From Gemmatimonadota bacterium (lineage in GTDB: Bacteria > Latescibacterota > UBA2968 > UBA8231), in the NCBI GenBank assembly GCA_009840005.1, contig VXOR01000053.1, positions 1 to 39,273 on the forward strand: 39,273 nucleotides of DNA, written 5' to 3'. The translations under genes and the position numbers were made by a program. How positions within the stretch are numbered: the stretch's first letter is position 1; each line of letters begins with the position of its first letter. Under the pieces are notes generated by a model that saw only the letters and a list, made by a program, of their open reading frames with translations, searched no databases and had not been told where the DNA came from. Below, in pieces: positions 8,548 to 15,780 of this stretch.

Positions 8548-8697
8548 CTGACGTTACGCGCTGTAGGGGCAACCCTTGGGGTTGCCTTTTTCGGATCTCA
8601 CCGACTGCGCGCGCCAGATAGCTTGGGCGTCCACAAGAGACGCCCCTACACCTACCCGTTCGATGTCGGTGCGTAACATCAGTTCCTGATGTTACGC
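8548..8697. mobile_element. MITE-like inverted-repeat element, copy 1
   Basis: A non-coding element bounded by CTGACGTTACGC (8548-8559) and GCGTAACATCAG (8671-8682), which are complementary at 11 of 12 positions. A third copy of the motif, CTGATGTTACGC (8686-8697), forms a perfect 12-base palindrome with the second. Inside are two hairpins: GGCAACCC/GGGTTGCC (about 8568-8586, followed by TTTTT) and GGGCGTC/GACGCCC (8625-8645). A related copy lies at 39102-39233 in the opposite orientation. No transposase gene is visible, so it would be non-autonomous. It fills most of the gap between the divergent genes at 8528 and 8819. Confidence 0.7.
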
Positions 8698-8752
8698 GAC
8701 TAACATAAGGCGCGGAGTTCTCTGCTGTCCATATCCGTTCCCACGCCATCCC

Positions 8753-8781
8753 TTGAGCGAGCGGGCTGTGTGCGCTAATAT
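8753..8781 (+). promoter_or_regulatory. Sigma70-type promoter of the FKBP/aldo-keto reductase operon
   Basis: TTGAGC (8753-8758) and TAATAT (8776-8781) are separated by 17 bases, about 38 bases before the ATG at 8819. This supports 8819 as the true start: the in-frame TTG at 8753 is part of the -35 box. Confidence 0.6.
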
Positions 8782-8818
8782 GGAAGGTGTTCCTACCTTC
8801 ACTCCCCGAGGTAATGCT

Positions 8819-9265
8819 ATGAACCCCTTACTCCCCCTCGCCTTATTGGCGCTCGCTGCCTGCTCCGACCCCTGCGCCGAATCCATCGACCAAGCCTTCC
8901 TCGACCGGGAAGCCGCCAAGGAAGGAGCCGTGCGCACCGAATCCGGCCTCATCTATCAGGAGCTAAAGGGAGGCTATGGCCCCCAGCCAGGGGCCAAAGA
9001 CCGAGTCACTGTCCACTACAAGGGCATGTTTGCCGACGGCGAGGTCTTCGACAGCTCGTACGAACGGGGCCGCCCCAGCACGCTGTCGCTCAAAAGGGTC
9101 ATCCCCGGCTGGACTGAGGGCTTGCAGATGATGAAGGGCGGCGGCAAGGCGCGGCTAGTGATCCCGCCGGGACTGGCCTACGGCAAAAAGGGCAAGCCCG
9201 GCAGCATCCCTTCGTGCGCGACCTTAATTTTTGAGATCGAATTATACGAGATAAAAGGGAGTTAA
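8819..9265 (+). CDS. FKBP-type peptidyl-prolyl cis-trans isomerase, lipoprotein
   Basis: 148 residues from the ATG at 8819, which has a GAGG site eight bases upstream. The start MNPLLPLALLALAACSD is a lipoprotein signal with lipobox LAAC. A single FKBP domain fills residues about 48-146: VTVHYKGMFADGEVFDSS, a VIPGWTEGLQMM segment, the PPGLAYG loop and a final FEIELYEI strand. It resembles the C-terminal domain of FkpA/Mip but lacks their helical dimerisation arm. It would speed proline isomerisation during folding of envelope proteins. It is followed after four bases by an aldo/keto reductase gene, so the two are probably cotranscribed. Confidence 0.9.
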   Translation: MNPLLPLALLALAACSDPCAESIDQAFLDREAAKEGAVRTESGLIYQELKGGYGPQPGAKDRVTVHYKGMFADGEVFDSSYERGRPSTLSLKRVIPGWTEGLQMMKGGGKARLVIPPGLAYGKKGKPGSIPSCATLIFEIELYEIKGS

Positions 9266-9269
9266 ATCT

Positions 9270-10133
9270 ATGAGTAACCTGCCGCGCCGCAACATGGGGC
9301 GCACTGGTATGCAGCCTCGGGCGCTCGGTATGGGGGCGGCCTTTGTCGGCGCATCCGGCGAGGCCGAGACCATCGCCACTATCGAACGCGCTCTCGATTT
9401 AGGTATTGACTACTTCGACAGCTATGCTGGCCGCAACGAAGAGCGCTGGGGTAAGGCGCTTGCCGGCGTCGAGCGGTCGGGCTATTACATGCAGGCCAAG
9501 GTCGGCCCGCACCCAGAGCGCCCCAAGGATTTTTCCGCAGAGGCCACGCGCTGGAGCGTCGAACAGAGTCTGCAATCGATTCGCGTCGATTACCTCGACG
9601 CCGTGTTAGTTCACGATCCGCCTGATATTGCCGACCCGTTAGGCCCCGGCCGAGCTTTCGACGAGTTGCAGAAAATGAAGGAAGAGGGCTTGGTGCGCCA
9701 CATTGGTTTGGGGGTCCGCGATCACGACTTCCACCGCGCTGCCATCGAGGCTGGCCACGCCGAGATTGTCCTCACGTTTCTCGACTACACGCTACTCGAC
9801 CAATCCGTCGCCCGCACCACCATGCGCTTGGCCAAAAAGCACGGCACGGGTCTGATCTTGGCCAGTGTCTTTGGCATGGGACGCTTGACCGGCATTGAGC
9901 CGGACCGCGCCGCTGAGCCGCGTGCTCACGCCATGTGGGAGTGGTGCCAAGAGCAAGACGTGGACATCAAACACTTGGCCATGCAGTTCTGCCTCGACGC
10001 GCCCATCGACGGCATCGCTATGAGCGGTCCAGCCGACCGCCACCAGCTTCAGGACGCGTACGACGCGGCGACTCAGGAAGTGCCGGCCGAAATTTGGGCG
10101 GCGTTTGAGGAGAAGTTCGGGGTTGGAATCTAG
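9270..10133 (+). CDS. Aldo/keto reductase-family protein with a shortened catalytic loop
   Basis: 287 residues with the aldo/keto reductase (beta/alpha)8 pattern: N-terminal MGRTGMQPRALGMG, IDYFDSY, YMQAKVG and VLVHDPP. Predicted catalytic residues are D50, K77 and H115. The loop that normally reads Asp-Thr-Ala-x-x-Tyr is three residues shorter here (D50-S-Y52), compared with D50 to Y55 in the other reductase in this window at 17750-18739. Whether Y52 can replace the catalytic Tyr is unclear. The family reduces sugar aldehydes and ketones with NADPH, and this subgroup includes fucose or galactose dehydrogenase-like enzymes. The AAGGGAG site and four-base gap make it the second gene of the FKBP operon. 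Confidence 0.85.
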   Translation: MSNLPRRNMGRTGMQPRALGMGAAFVGASGEAETIATIERALDLGIDYFDSYAGRNEERWGKALAGVERSGYYMQAKVGPHPERPKDFSAEATRWSVEQSLQSIRVDYLDAVLVHDPPDIADPLGPGRAFDELQKMKEEGLVRHIGLGVRDHDFHRAAIEAGHAEIVLTFLDYTLLDQSVARTTMRLAKKHGTGLILASVFGMGRLTGIEPDRAAEPRAHAMWEWCQEQDVDIKHLAMQFCLDAPIDGIAMSGPADRHQLQDAYDAATQEVPAEIWAAFEEKFGVGI

Positions 10134-10177
10134 GCGGTATCTGGAATCAGAATTGATCCCGTCAGATGGAGTAGAAC

Positions 10178-10924
10178 ATGGATTCATCTTTACCTGAATG
10201 GCGCAGTTACTTCGCAACGATCGCGGATTCGTACGATCGGCTCCAGCCCGTTCTAAGTCCACCTTACAGTAAGGGTTTGGACATGCTTGTGGATATGATC
10301 TCCTTTGATGCCGATGATACATTTGAATTTGTGGATCTCGGCTGTGGCACGGCCGAGCCGACTGTGCGCGTGTTGGAACACTTCCGCCATGCCACTGGTA
10401 CTTGCATCGACAGCGAACCGGAGATGCTTGCGCTCGCCAAGCGAAAACTGACGCCGTATTCGGATCGGATCGAGGTGCGGGAAGCGGACATAACTAGTTG
10501 TGATATCCAGCCGTGTGATTTGGTGTTCTCGGCCAAGACCATTCATCACGTTCCCCCGGCTGGTTTGCCCGAACTTTTTGCCCGGACCGCGGGCGCACTT
10601 CGGCCGGGTGGTTGCTTCGTCCTGTACGATGCGATGTCAGTCGGACCTCGCTGGGGAGCAAGTGTTCGGCAGCAGGCATCGCGCTTCCGCCAGCGCCATC
10701 TCCAAGACGCCGTTGCTTCAGGGGTCGCTACTCAGCAAGAGATTGATGCTAGGGTGGAGTACAAGCGAGCGATGAAAGCCGCTGGGCAGGATATTGAGTA
10801 CGAACACAGTGCAGAGAACATGATCGACGCCATGATTGACGCTGGGTTTGCTGAAGTGGCTGTCGTCTGGCGCATGTTTGCCGACACGATCCTGTTGGCG
10901 TTCACACCCGCCAAGGATGCCTGA
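10178..10924 (+). CDS. Class I SAM-dependent methyltransferase
   Basis: 248 residues with a Rossmann methyltransferase core: motif I FVDLGCGTAEP (D53 to P61), an acidic residue region CIDSEPEMLALAKRK for the SAM ribose, motif post-I READITS, and the AKTIHHVPPAG strand IV region typical of Methyltransf_11/25 proteins. The methyl acceptor cannot be told from sequence. The ATG at 10178 follows GGAG by seven bases. It is six bases upstream of a winged-helix regulator gene, so the two form a unit. ArsR-like regulators paired with methyltransferases are common. It begins a stretch that by eye is less G+C-rich than the preceding reductase. Confidence 0.85.
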   Translation: MDSSLPEWRSYFATIADSYDRLQPVLSPPYSKGLDMLVDMISFDADDTFEFVDLGCGTAEPTVRVLEHFRHATGTCIDSEPEMLALAKRKLTPYSDRIEVREADITSCDIQPCDLVFSAKTIHHVPPAGLPELFARTAGALRPGGCFVLYDAMSVGPRWGASVRQQASRFRQRHLQDAVASGVATQQEIDARVEYKRAMKAAGQDIEYEHSAENMIDAMIDAGFAEVAVVWRMFADTILLAFTPAKDA

Positions 10925-10930
10925 ACGAGT

Positions 10931-11524
10931 ATGTGGCGTGAATTGACATTTTCGGACAATTCCTCAAAGGACGCGGTGCTTGTTATCGAAGATGATCGTG
11001 CGAACGTACTCGCCGATCCACTTCGTTGGCGCATCCTCGAAATTCTTGGAGCAGGGAAGTCGGTCGCGGAAATTTCGCAGACGTTGGACGTTACCGATGC
11101 TCGGGTGCTGTACCACTTGCAACGGCTGGCGCAAACAGGGGTCGTGCATTTAGAGGGAGAGGGAGCAGACCCCCAGGAATGGCGTTGTTTGCCAGCGGCA
11201 GGTGCTATTCGCGTTCGCGGGGCTCGTGCGACGGGGGACCAAATTGTGGAGGCCATGCCAATGGATGTGGTCAGCCAGTTCAATCAAGCATCTCGCGAAG
11301 CTGCCGAGGGCTTGTATGGTTCGACATTCGAGCTATCCGTCAATCACAATCGCGCACGATTATCTGAAGAACAAGCAGCCGAATTTGGCCGTCGATTGTT
11401 GGCGCTTATAGAAGAGTACTTTCCGCCGGGGAAAGGGGATCGACAGGGCGTTAAATACGGTTTCTACGGGATTTTCACGCCGATTGATCTGCATCCGCTT
11501 GGGGACTCTGAAAGCGAGGGGTAA
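10931..11524 (+). CDS. ArsR-like winged helix-turn-helix regulator
   Basis: 197 residues. Residues about 27-90 form a winged helix: LADPLRWRILEILGAGKS, the HTH with VAEISQTLDVTDARVLYHL as positioning and recognition helices, and a short wing before EWRCLPA. The C-terminal 100 residues are not recognised; they end in an acidic tail and could bind an effector or partner. No metal-binding ELCVCDL motif as in ArsR/SmtB is seen, so it is not a classical metal sensor. It lies six bases after the methyltransferase gene and probably regulates that pair. Confidence 0.75.
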   Translation: MWRELTFSDNSSKDAVLVIEDDRANVLADPLRWRILEILGAGKSVAEISQTLDVTDARVLYHLQRLAQTGVVHLEGEGADPQEWRCLPAAGAIRVRGARATGDQIVEAMPMDVVSQFNQASREAAEGLYGSTFELSVNHNRARLSEEQAAEFGRRLLALIEEYFPPGKGDRQGVKYGFYGIFTPIDLHPLGDSESEG

Positions 11525-11564
11525 GATCAGAATCTCATTTACTTCGCCATGTCCTCTATTTTAT

Positions 11565-11579
11565 TAACGGTTGTCGTTA
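11565..11579. promoter_or_regulatory. Candidate HigA operator
   Basis: A perfect inverted repeat TAACG-GTTGT-CGTTA sits 10 bases before the higB start, where an autoregulated toxin-antitoxin promoter would be. The adjacent TTATAT (11577-11582) could serve as a -10 box overlapping the site. Recognition by HigA is inferred. Confidence 0.45.
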
Positions 11580-11589
11580 TATTTGGTAT

Positions 11590-11871
11590 ATGATCAAATC
11601 CTTCAAGGACAAGGAAACCGAGAAAATTTTTCACGGCCAATTTTCCCGCAAATTGCCACAGAATATTCAACGAGTAGCTGCACGCAAACTTGAGCAACTT
11701 AACGCTGCCACGGTTTTTGAGACTCTACGTATACCGCCAGGCAACCGACTCGAAGTGTTGAGTGGTGATCGCCAAGGGCAACATAGCATTCGCGTGAATG
11801 ACCAGTGGCGTGTGTGCTTTGTGTGGCGCGACGATAATGTTTTCGACGTCGAAATCGTCGATTACCACTGA
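11590..11871 (+). CDS. higB: HigB toxin of a type II toxin-antitoxin system (RelE/ParE fold)
   Basis: 93 residues matching the HigB branch of RelE toxins, ribosome-dependent mRNA endonucleases. Conserved text includes SFKDKETEKIFHG, QRVAARKLEQL, the PPGNRLEVLSGDR loop, the INDQWR-type strand (VNDQWRVCFVW) and the C-terminal DVEIVDYH. The start MIKSFKDKE matches the usual HigB N-terminus. No strong ribosome site is seen, whereas the following antitoxin gene has AGGAGG, so the antitoxin may be translated better. The toxin-first order is typical of higBA. Confidence 0.93.
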   Translation: MIKSFKDKETEKIFHGQFSRKLPQNIQRVAARKLEQLNAATVFETLRIPPGNRLEVLSGDRQGQHSIRVNDQWRVCFVWRDDNVFDVEIVDYH

Positions 11872-11880
11872 GGAGGTACA

Positions 11881-12180
11881 ATGACTAAGCGCGACTTTCC
11901 ACCAATCCATCCGGGTGAGATTCTGTTAGAGGATTTTCTCAAGCCTATGCAGATGAGTCAATATCATTTGGCTCAGGCAATCAGTGTGCCGCCACGTCGC
12001 ATTAATGAAATTGTACACGGGAAGCGAGGCATCACGGCAGATACGGCCTTACGGCTGGGACACTTTTTTAAAATGGAAGCACAATTCTGGATGAATCTCC
12101 AAGCCCGTTATGATCTTGAAACGACCCGGAAAACCTTGGCCGACAGACTCGATCAAGAAGTTCGGATTCATACGGTCTAA
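11881..12180 (+). CDS. higA: HigA antitoxin, XRE-family DNA-binding protein
   Basis: 99 residues of the HigA (VapI) family. The start IHPGEILLEDFLKP is the family signature, followed by a Cro/C1-type helix-turn-helix (LAQAISVPPRRINEIVHGKR) and the C-terminal helix FWMNLQARYDLE. It would neutralise HigB and repress the shared promoter; a candidate operator lies at 11565-11579. AGGAGG precedes the ATG by five bases. Only 21 bases separate its stop from dapA, so dapA may be partly transcribed from the toxin-antitoxin promoter. Confidence 0.93.
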   Translation: MTKRDFPPIHPGEILLEDFLKPMQMSQYHLAQAISVPPRRINEIVHGKRGITADTALRLGHFFKMEAQFWMNLQARYDLETTRKTLADRLDQEVRIHTV

Positions 12181-12201
12181 CTCCATTCTTCCGGGGGTAT
12201 C

Positions 12202-13092
12202 ATGTTGCAGGCAATGGATGATTTGAGGGGCAGCTTGGTCGCCTTGGTGACGCCGATGACGGCATCGGGGGCCATCGACTGGGCGGCGCTGGACGGCTTG
12301 GTGGATTGGCACTTAGAGTCTGGGACGCACGGCATTGTGCCGGTGGGCACCACCGGTGAATCAGCCACGCTGACTCACGCCGAACATAAACAAGTGATCG
12401 CAGCCGTGGTGCGTCGAGTGAAAGGCCGCGTGCCAGTGGTTGCAGGTACCGGTGCCAACGCGACGGCTGAGGCCATCGAGCTCACTCGGGCGGCGCAGGG
12501 CGATGGTGCCGATTACTGCCTGTCGGTGACGCCGTACTACAATAAGCCGACTCAAGAGGGTCTTTACCGGCACTATTGTGCCATCGCCGAGGCCGTGGGT
12601 CTGCCGATGGTGCTCTACAATGTGCCGCCGCGTACGGCGTGCGACATGCAAGCTGCGACCGTAGCTCGGTTGTCTGCTGTCGATTCGATCGTCGGCATTA
12701 AGGAGGCGTGTGGGGATCCCAGCCGCGTCGCCGAGATCAAGGCGCTGGTGTCTGACGATTTCGTCCTGCTGTCTGGCGAGGACGCGCAGACGCTCACCAT
12801 GGCGGGCTACGGTGCCGTCGGGGCGATTTCAGTGACCGCCAATGTCTTGCCAGCGGCCATGGCCGAGTTCTGCCAGGCGTTCATCGACGGCGACGACAAA
12901 GCCTGCGCGTTGGATGCCAAACTGCAGCCGATTCACGAGGCCCTGTTCATGGAGACGAGTCCTATTCCGACCAAGTGGGCACTCAATGCTATGGGCAAGA
13001 TTGACATTGGCATTCGCCTGCCGCTGGTGGAACTGACGGCACCCGTGCAGGCCGAAGTGCGCAAACGACTGGAGACTTTGGGCGTGCTTTAA
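12202..13092 (+). CDS. dapA: 4-hydroxy-tetrahydrodipicolinate synthase
   Basis: 296 residues of the DapA/N-acetylneuraminate lyase aldolase family, which condense pyruvate with an aldehyde through a Lys Schiff base. DapA makes the first committed lysine and diaminopimelate intermediate. The key residues line up with E. coli DapA at a constant offset of six: T50, Y113 (PYYNKPT), Y139, R144 (YNVPPRT) and K167 (GIKEACGD). The Arg favours DapA over sialic acid lyase or KDG aldolase. A GGGGG site precedes the ATG at 12202; the Met four codons later is an alternative. It lies just behind higBA, an unusual neighbour. A paralogue in sugar-acid catabolism cannot be excluded. Confidence 0.88.
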   Translation: MLQAMDDLRGSLVALVTPMTASGAIDWAALDGLVDWHLESGTHGIVPVGTTGESATLTHAEHKQVIAAVVRRVKGRVPVVAGTGANATAEAIELTRAAQGDGADYCLSVTPYYNKPTQEGLYRHYCAIAEAVGLPMVLYNVPPRTACDMQAATVARLSAVDSIVGIKEACGDPSRVAEIKALVSDDFVLLSGEDAQTLTMAGYGAVGAISVTANVLPAAMAEFCQAFIDGDDKACALDAKLQPIHEALFMETSPIPTKWALNAMGKIDIGIRLPLVELTAPVQAEVRKRLETLGVL

Positions 13093-13133
13093 CGCAGCCA
13101 CGGCGATCTCGATTATACAACTGGACGGACGTA

Positions 13134-13748
13134 GTGATACAGGACGTAAGAATCTGCTTTATTGGCGATTCATTGGTCAACGGTACCGGTGACGAGGCGG
13201 CTCTCGGGTGGGCCGGGCGGCTGTGTGCTTTGGCCCACCCGAGCGATATACCTGTTACCTATTACAACCTTGGTATTCGGCGAAACACGAGCAAAGATAT
13301 TCTGCTGCGCTGGGAGAACGAATGCACTCTTCGGCTGCCCGATTCCTGCGATGGTCGCATAGTCCTTTCATGTGGCGTTAATGATACAGCCATCGAGAAT
13401 GGGAAAATGCGCGTCAATTTCGCGGAATCTTGCGCAAACGTCCGCGCGATTCTGCGCGGAGCTAAGCGATATGCCGTGCTTATGGTTGGTCCACCGCCGG
13501 TTCTTGACGACGAACAGAATGAGAGAATCGAAAGCCTCTCGCTTGCGTTTGCTCGCGAGGCAAAAGCACTTGGAGTCCCATACATTGATCTCTTTTCTGC
13601 GCTTTGCGCGGATGACGTCTATAGACGGGAAGTTGAAAGGAACGACGGCGCTCATCCGAGAAGTGGGGGCTATTCCAAGATGGCGCGTATTATAGGTGCG
13701 TCGCCCAGTTGGTGGTTTCGTGCGTCTAACAACACCGCTAGGAAGTGA
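13134..13748 (+). CDS. SGNH/GDSL-family hydrolase
   Basis: 204 residues with the four SGNH blocks: FIGDSLVNGTGD (block I Ser), YYNLGIRRNTS (block II Gly), LSCGVND (block III Asn) and NDGAHPRSGGY (block V Asp and His). The family removes acyl or acetyl groups from lipids or sugars. No signal peptide is visible, so it is probably cytoplasmic. The start is GTG at 13134, 41 bases after dapA. Base composition by eye is markedly less G+C-rich than dapA or the catabolic operon to the right, consistent with recent acquisition. The substrate is unknown. Confidence 0.82.
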   Translation: MIQDVRICFIGDSLVNGTGDEAALGWAGRLCALAHPSDIPVTYYNLGIRRNTSKDILLRWENECTLRLPDSCDGRIVLSCGVNDTAIENGKMRVNFAESCANVRAILRGAKRYAVLMVGPPPVLDDEQNERIESLSLAFAREAKALGVPYIDLFSALCADDVYRREVERNDGAHPRSGGYSKMARIIGASPSWWFRASNNTARK

Positions 13749-13818
13749 GAATCCGTGCTTTGTTTGTGGATTTGACGCCCGATATCTTCGAAGCAGTTCG
13801 CGGCAGGAGGAAGACTGA

Positions 13819-14595
13819 ATGACCCTTGATTGGAGGTGCGTTAGAGTTTCAATCCTCATACTCATTTTGTGGCTCTGTCAGATTGCCGGATCGAGCTATG
13901 CCGATCACGATCTAGATATCTACGCGTTTCAGGATATTTTTGTTTTTGATGTTTTCGAAAAAGATGGACGCACTATCAATTTTGTCAGCCTGAGAGATTC
14001 TATCGACTTGGCGATTGTAGGAAGTGTAACAACGGGGAGGCACTTTCCCTTGTGCTCCTATGGTCATTATAAAGAAGGGTTGTTGGTTTCCTTCCACGAC
14101 CGTCTTGAGTTCTACGATGTTTCTGATCCTTCAATGCCCAGACTAGAACAAGTCTTAGTGTTGAAGGATCAAGAAGGAAAGCACCTTTTTTGGTCGAAAA
14201 TAGCCAAGCTAGGGACGCAATTCTTCGTTTTGGCGAAGCAACTTGAATCTCAACATGAGCTAACGGGCCCGAAGTGGAGACAACAAGTATTCGAGTTGCA
14301 GCAAGGGCCAACGAGATCGGAGTGGTCAATCCAACGGATGGGGGATCCCCCTGAAATCGGCAGCGAGCATGTGATGATGTCCATGTTTCCAAGCTTCGCC
14401 TTTTCACCACGAGATGAGTGGCCATTCGTGGTACGCAAGACCGAACGATTTCGCTACGAAGTGGGTTGGCAGGTGCGTCGATTCAAAGACTATAGCATAC
14501 ATGACAAGTTTCTGTGGAAGATCCGCCGTGAAGATGGCGCTATCGTTTCCAGCCTAAAGCTTGGCGAGATAATGGAAACTATATGTTACGACTGA
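13819..14595 (+). CDS. Unrecognised exported protein, possibly beta-propeller-like
   Basis: 258 residues with an N-terminal signal peptide (hydrophobic LILILWLCQIAG, then an A-D cleavage-like region). A perfect AGGAGG lies eight bases before the ATG, so this is a real gene. I do not recognise the family. The segment YDVSDPSMPRLEQ resembles LVIVD-type propeller repeats, and the rest is strand-rich with many aromatic residues. The reading frame is distinctly poorer in G+C than the surrounding operons, like the SGNH gene before it. Its end lies 10 bases from the convergent dehydrogenase gene. Confidence 0.65.
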   Translation: MTLDWRCVRVSILILILWLCQIAGSSYADHDLDIYAFQDIFVFDVFEKDGRTINFVSLRDSIDLAIVGSVTTGRHFPLCSYGHYKEGLLVSFHDRLEFYDVSDPSMPRLEQVLVLKDQEGKHLFWSKIAKLGTQFFVLAKQLESQHELTGPKWRQQVFELQQGPTRSEWSIQRMGDPPEIGSEHVMMSMFPSFAFSPRDEWPFVVRKTERFRYEVGWQVRRFKDYSIHDKFLWKIRREDGAIVSSLKLGEIMETICYD

Positions 14596-14605
14596 ATGGT
14601 CCTAT

Positions 14606-15769
14606 CTAATCAATCCCCAGCGCCTGATCAATCTCGGCCTGATAGCCCTCCAAGTCGCCGCGCTCAATCTCGGCCAAGCTCACTGGCCGGTTAAACCACT
14701 CCGACTCAAAGATTGCCATACAGATCGCCTGCGAGCGATAGCCGTCTAGGCCATCCACTTCGGGCGTGCCCTGTCCTCGCACGGCATCGGCGAAATCCTT
14801 TAGCTCGGTTGAGATGGGATTTTCCACTCCATTGGGGAAGAGCCGTTCGCGCTCGTCTTCTGTGAGGCTGTTCTGATACGCCTCGATCAATGCCTCGTTA
14901 GACGTGTTCGTGCCGGTGCGCGTCCACAGTCCGTCCTCCCAGTCGATGCAGCCCTCGCTACCGTAGAGGACGCGCTTGCCGAAATCCTGCCCCGGCGCGG
15001 AACCTTGCCAAGTCCACTGCACCACTGCGCCGCCGTCGAAGTCAATCAGCGCCATTACGCAGTCCTCCACATCTACCGGCCAAGCGCCCTCTCGCTCGAC
15101 TGGTTCGTCGTAGCGATACGGCTCAAAACTGTGCGCTCGCGCTATCACTTGCCGAGCCTCAGTGCCTAAGTGATGGCGGAACAAATCGGCAAAGTGCACG
15201 CCCCCATCGAGTATCCAGCCGGCTCCGGCGTCGCGCTTGAAGTTGCGCCAGCCCCACTTGCCCAACCGCAAGCCCGCTTCCAGCCAGTAGAAGGTGCGCG
15301 GCTGGCCGATCTGTCCGCTGGCCACGGCCCAAGCTCTGGCTCGCTCCTGCGGCGAGCGGCGATAGTTTTCCGCTACGGCGAGCTGACAGCGGTTATCCAC
15401 GGCCGCATTGAGTATTTTGCGGCCAGCGCGCAGGGTGATCGCCAGCGGCTTTTCGATGATTACGTGCTTGCCCGCCTCTAGGCAGGCAACGGCGAGGATG
15501 TGATGTTGCGAGTGCAAGGCGCAGATGTCCACTGCGTCTAGGTCCTCCACGTGTGTGAGCATCCTCTCTATGTCGGTATAGATTTCCGGTTTGTGCGCTT
15601 GGAACTCGGCGATCTCGTCGGCCCGCTGTTGCGCCTGGGCCTCCACTAAGTCGCAACAGGCCACCACCTGTATATCGTCAATCCCGGCCTGCGCTAGTTC
15701 CTCCAAGCCGCGCACGTGTGCCCCGGCCATGCCTCCACAGCCCACGAGGGCCAACTGCAACTGTTCCAT
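14606..15769 (-). CDS. Gfo/Idh/MocA-family NAD(P)-dependent sugar dehydrogenase
   Basis: 387 residues. The N-terminal Rossmann fold starts ALVGCGGMAGAHV, and the nucleotide domain ends with the family hallmark IIEKPLA (E106-K107-P108). The C-terminal substrate domain holds ILDGGVHFADLFRHHLG, with D188, H192 and D195 in the position of the catalytic Lys/Asp/His group of inositol and glucose dehydrogenases. It would oxidise a sugar or cyclitol hydroxyl with NAD(P). It is the last gene of a six-gene operon, 11 bases after the CocE-like gene, with a GGAGAA ribosome site. The exact substrate is unknown. Confidence 0.88.
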   Translation of the reverse strand: MEQLQLALVGCGGMAGAHVRGLEELAQAGIDDIQVVACCDLVEAQAQQRADEIAEFQAHKPEIYTDIERMLTHVEDLDAVDICALHSQHHILAVACLEAGKHVIIEKPLAITLRAGRKILNAAVDNRCQLAVAENYRRSPQERARAWAVASGQIGQPRTFYWLEAGLRLGKWGWRNFKRDAGAGWILDGGVHFADLFRHHLGTEARQVIARAHSFEPYRYDEPVEREGAWPVDVEDCVMALIDFDGGAVVQWTWQGSAPGQDFGKRVLYGSEGCIDWEDGLWTRTGTNTSNEALIEAYQNSLTEDERERLFPNGVENPISTELKDFADAVRGQGTPEVDGLDGYRSQAICMAIFESEWFNRPVSLAEIERGDLEGYQAEIDQALGID

Positions 15770-15780
15770 TAGCGTTTCTC

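Noticed and set aside
8563..8592. GGCAACCC/GGGTTGCC hairpin with TTTTT read as a plus-strand terminator
   Set aside because: No plus-strand gene lies upstream of it, and it sits inside the inverted-repeat element.
7659..8621. Plus-strand open frame of 320 codons opposite the binding-protein gene
   Set aside because: It mirrors the SBP_bac_5 coding frame, runs into the inverted-repeat element and shows no family signature.
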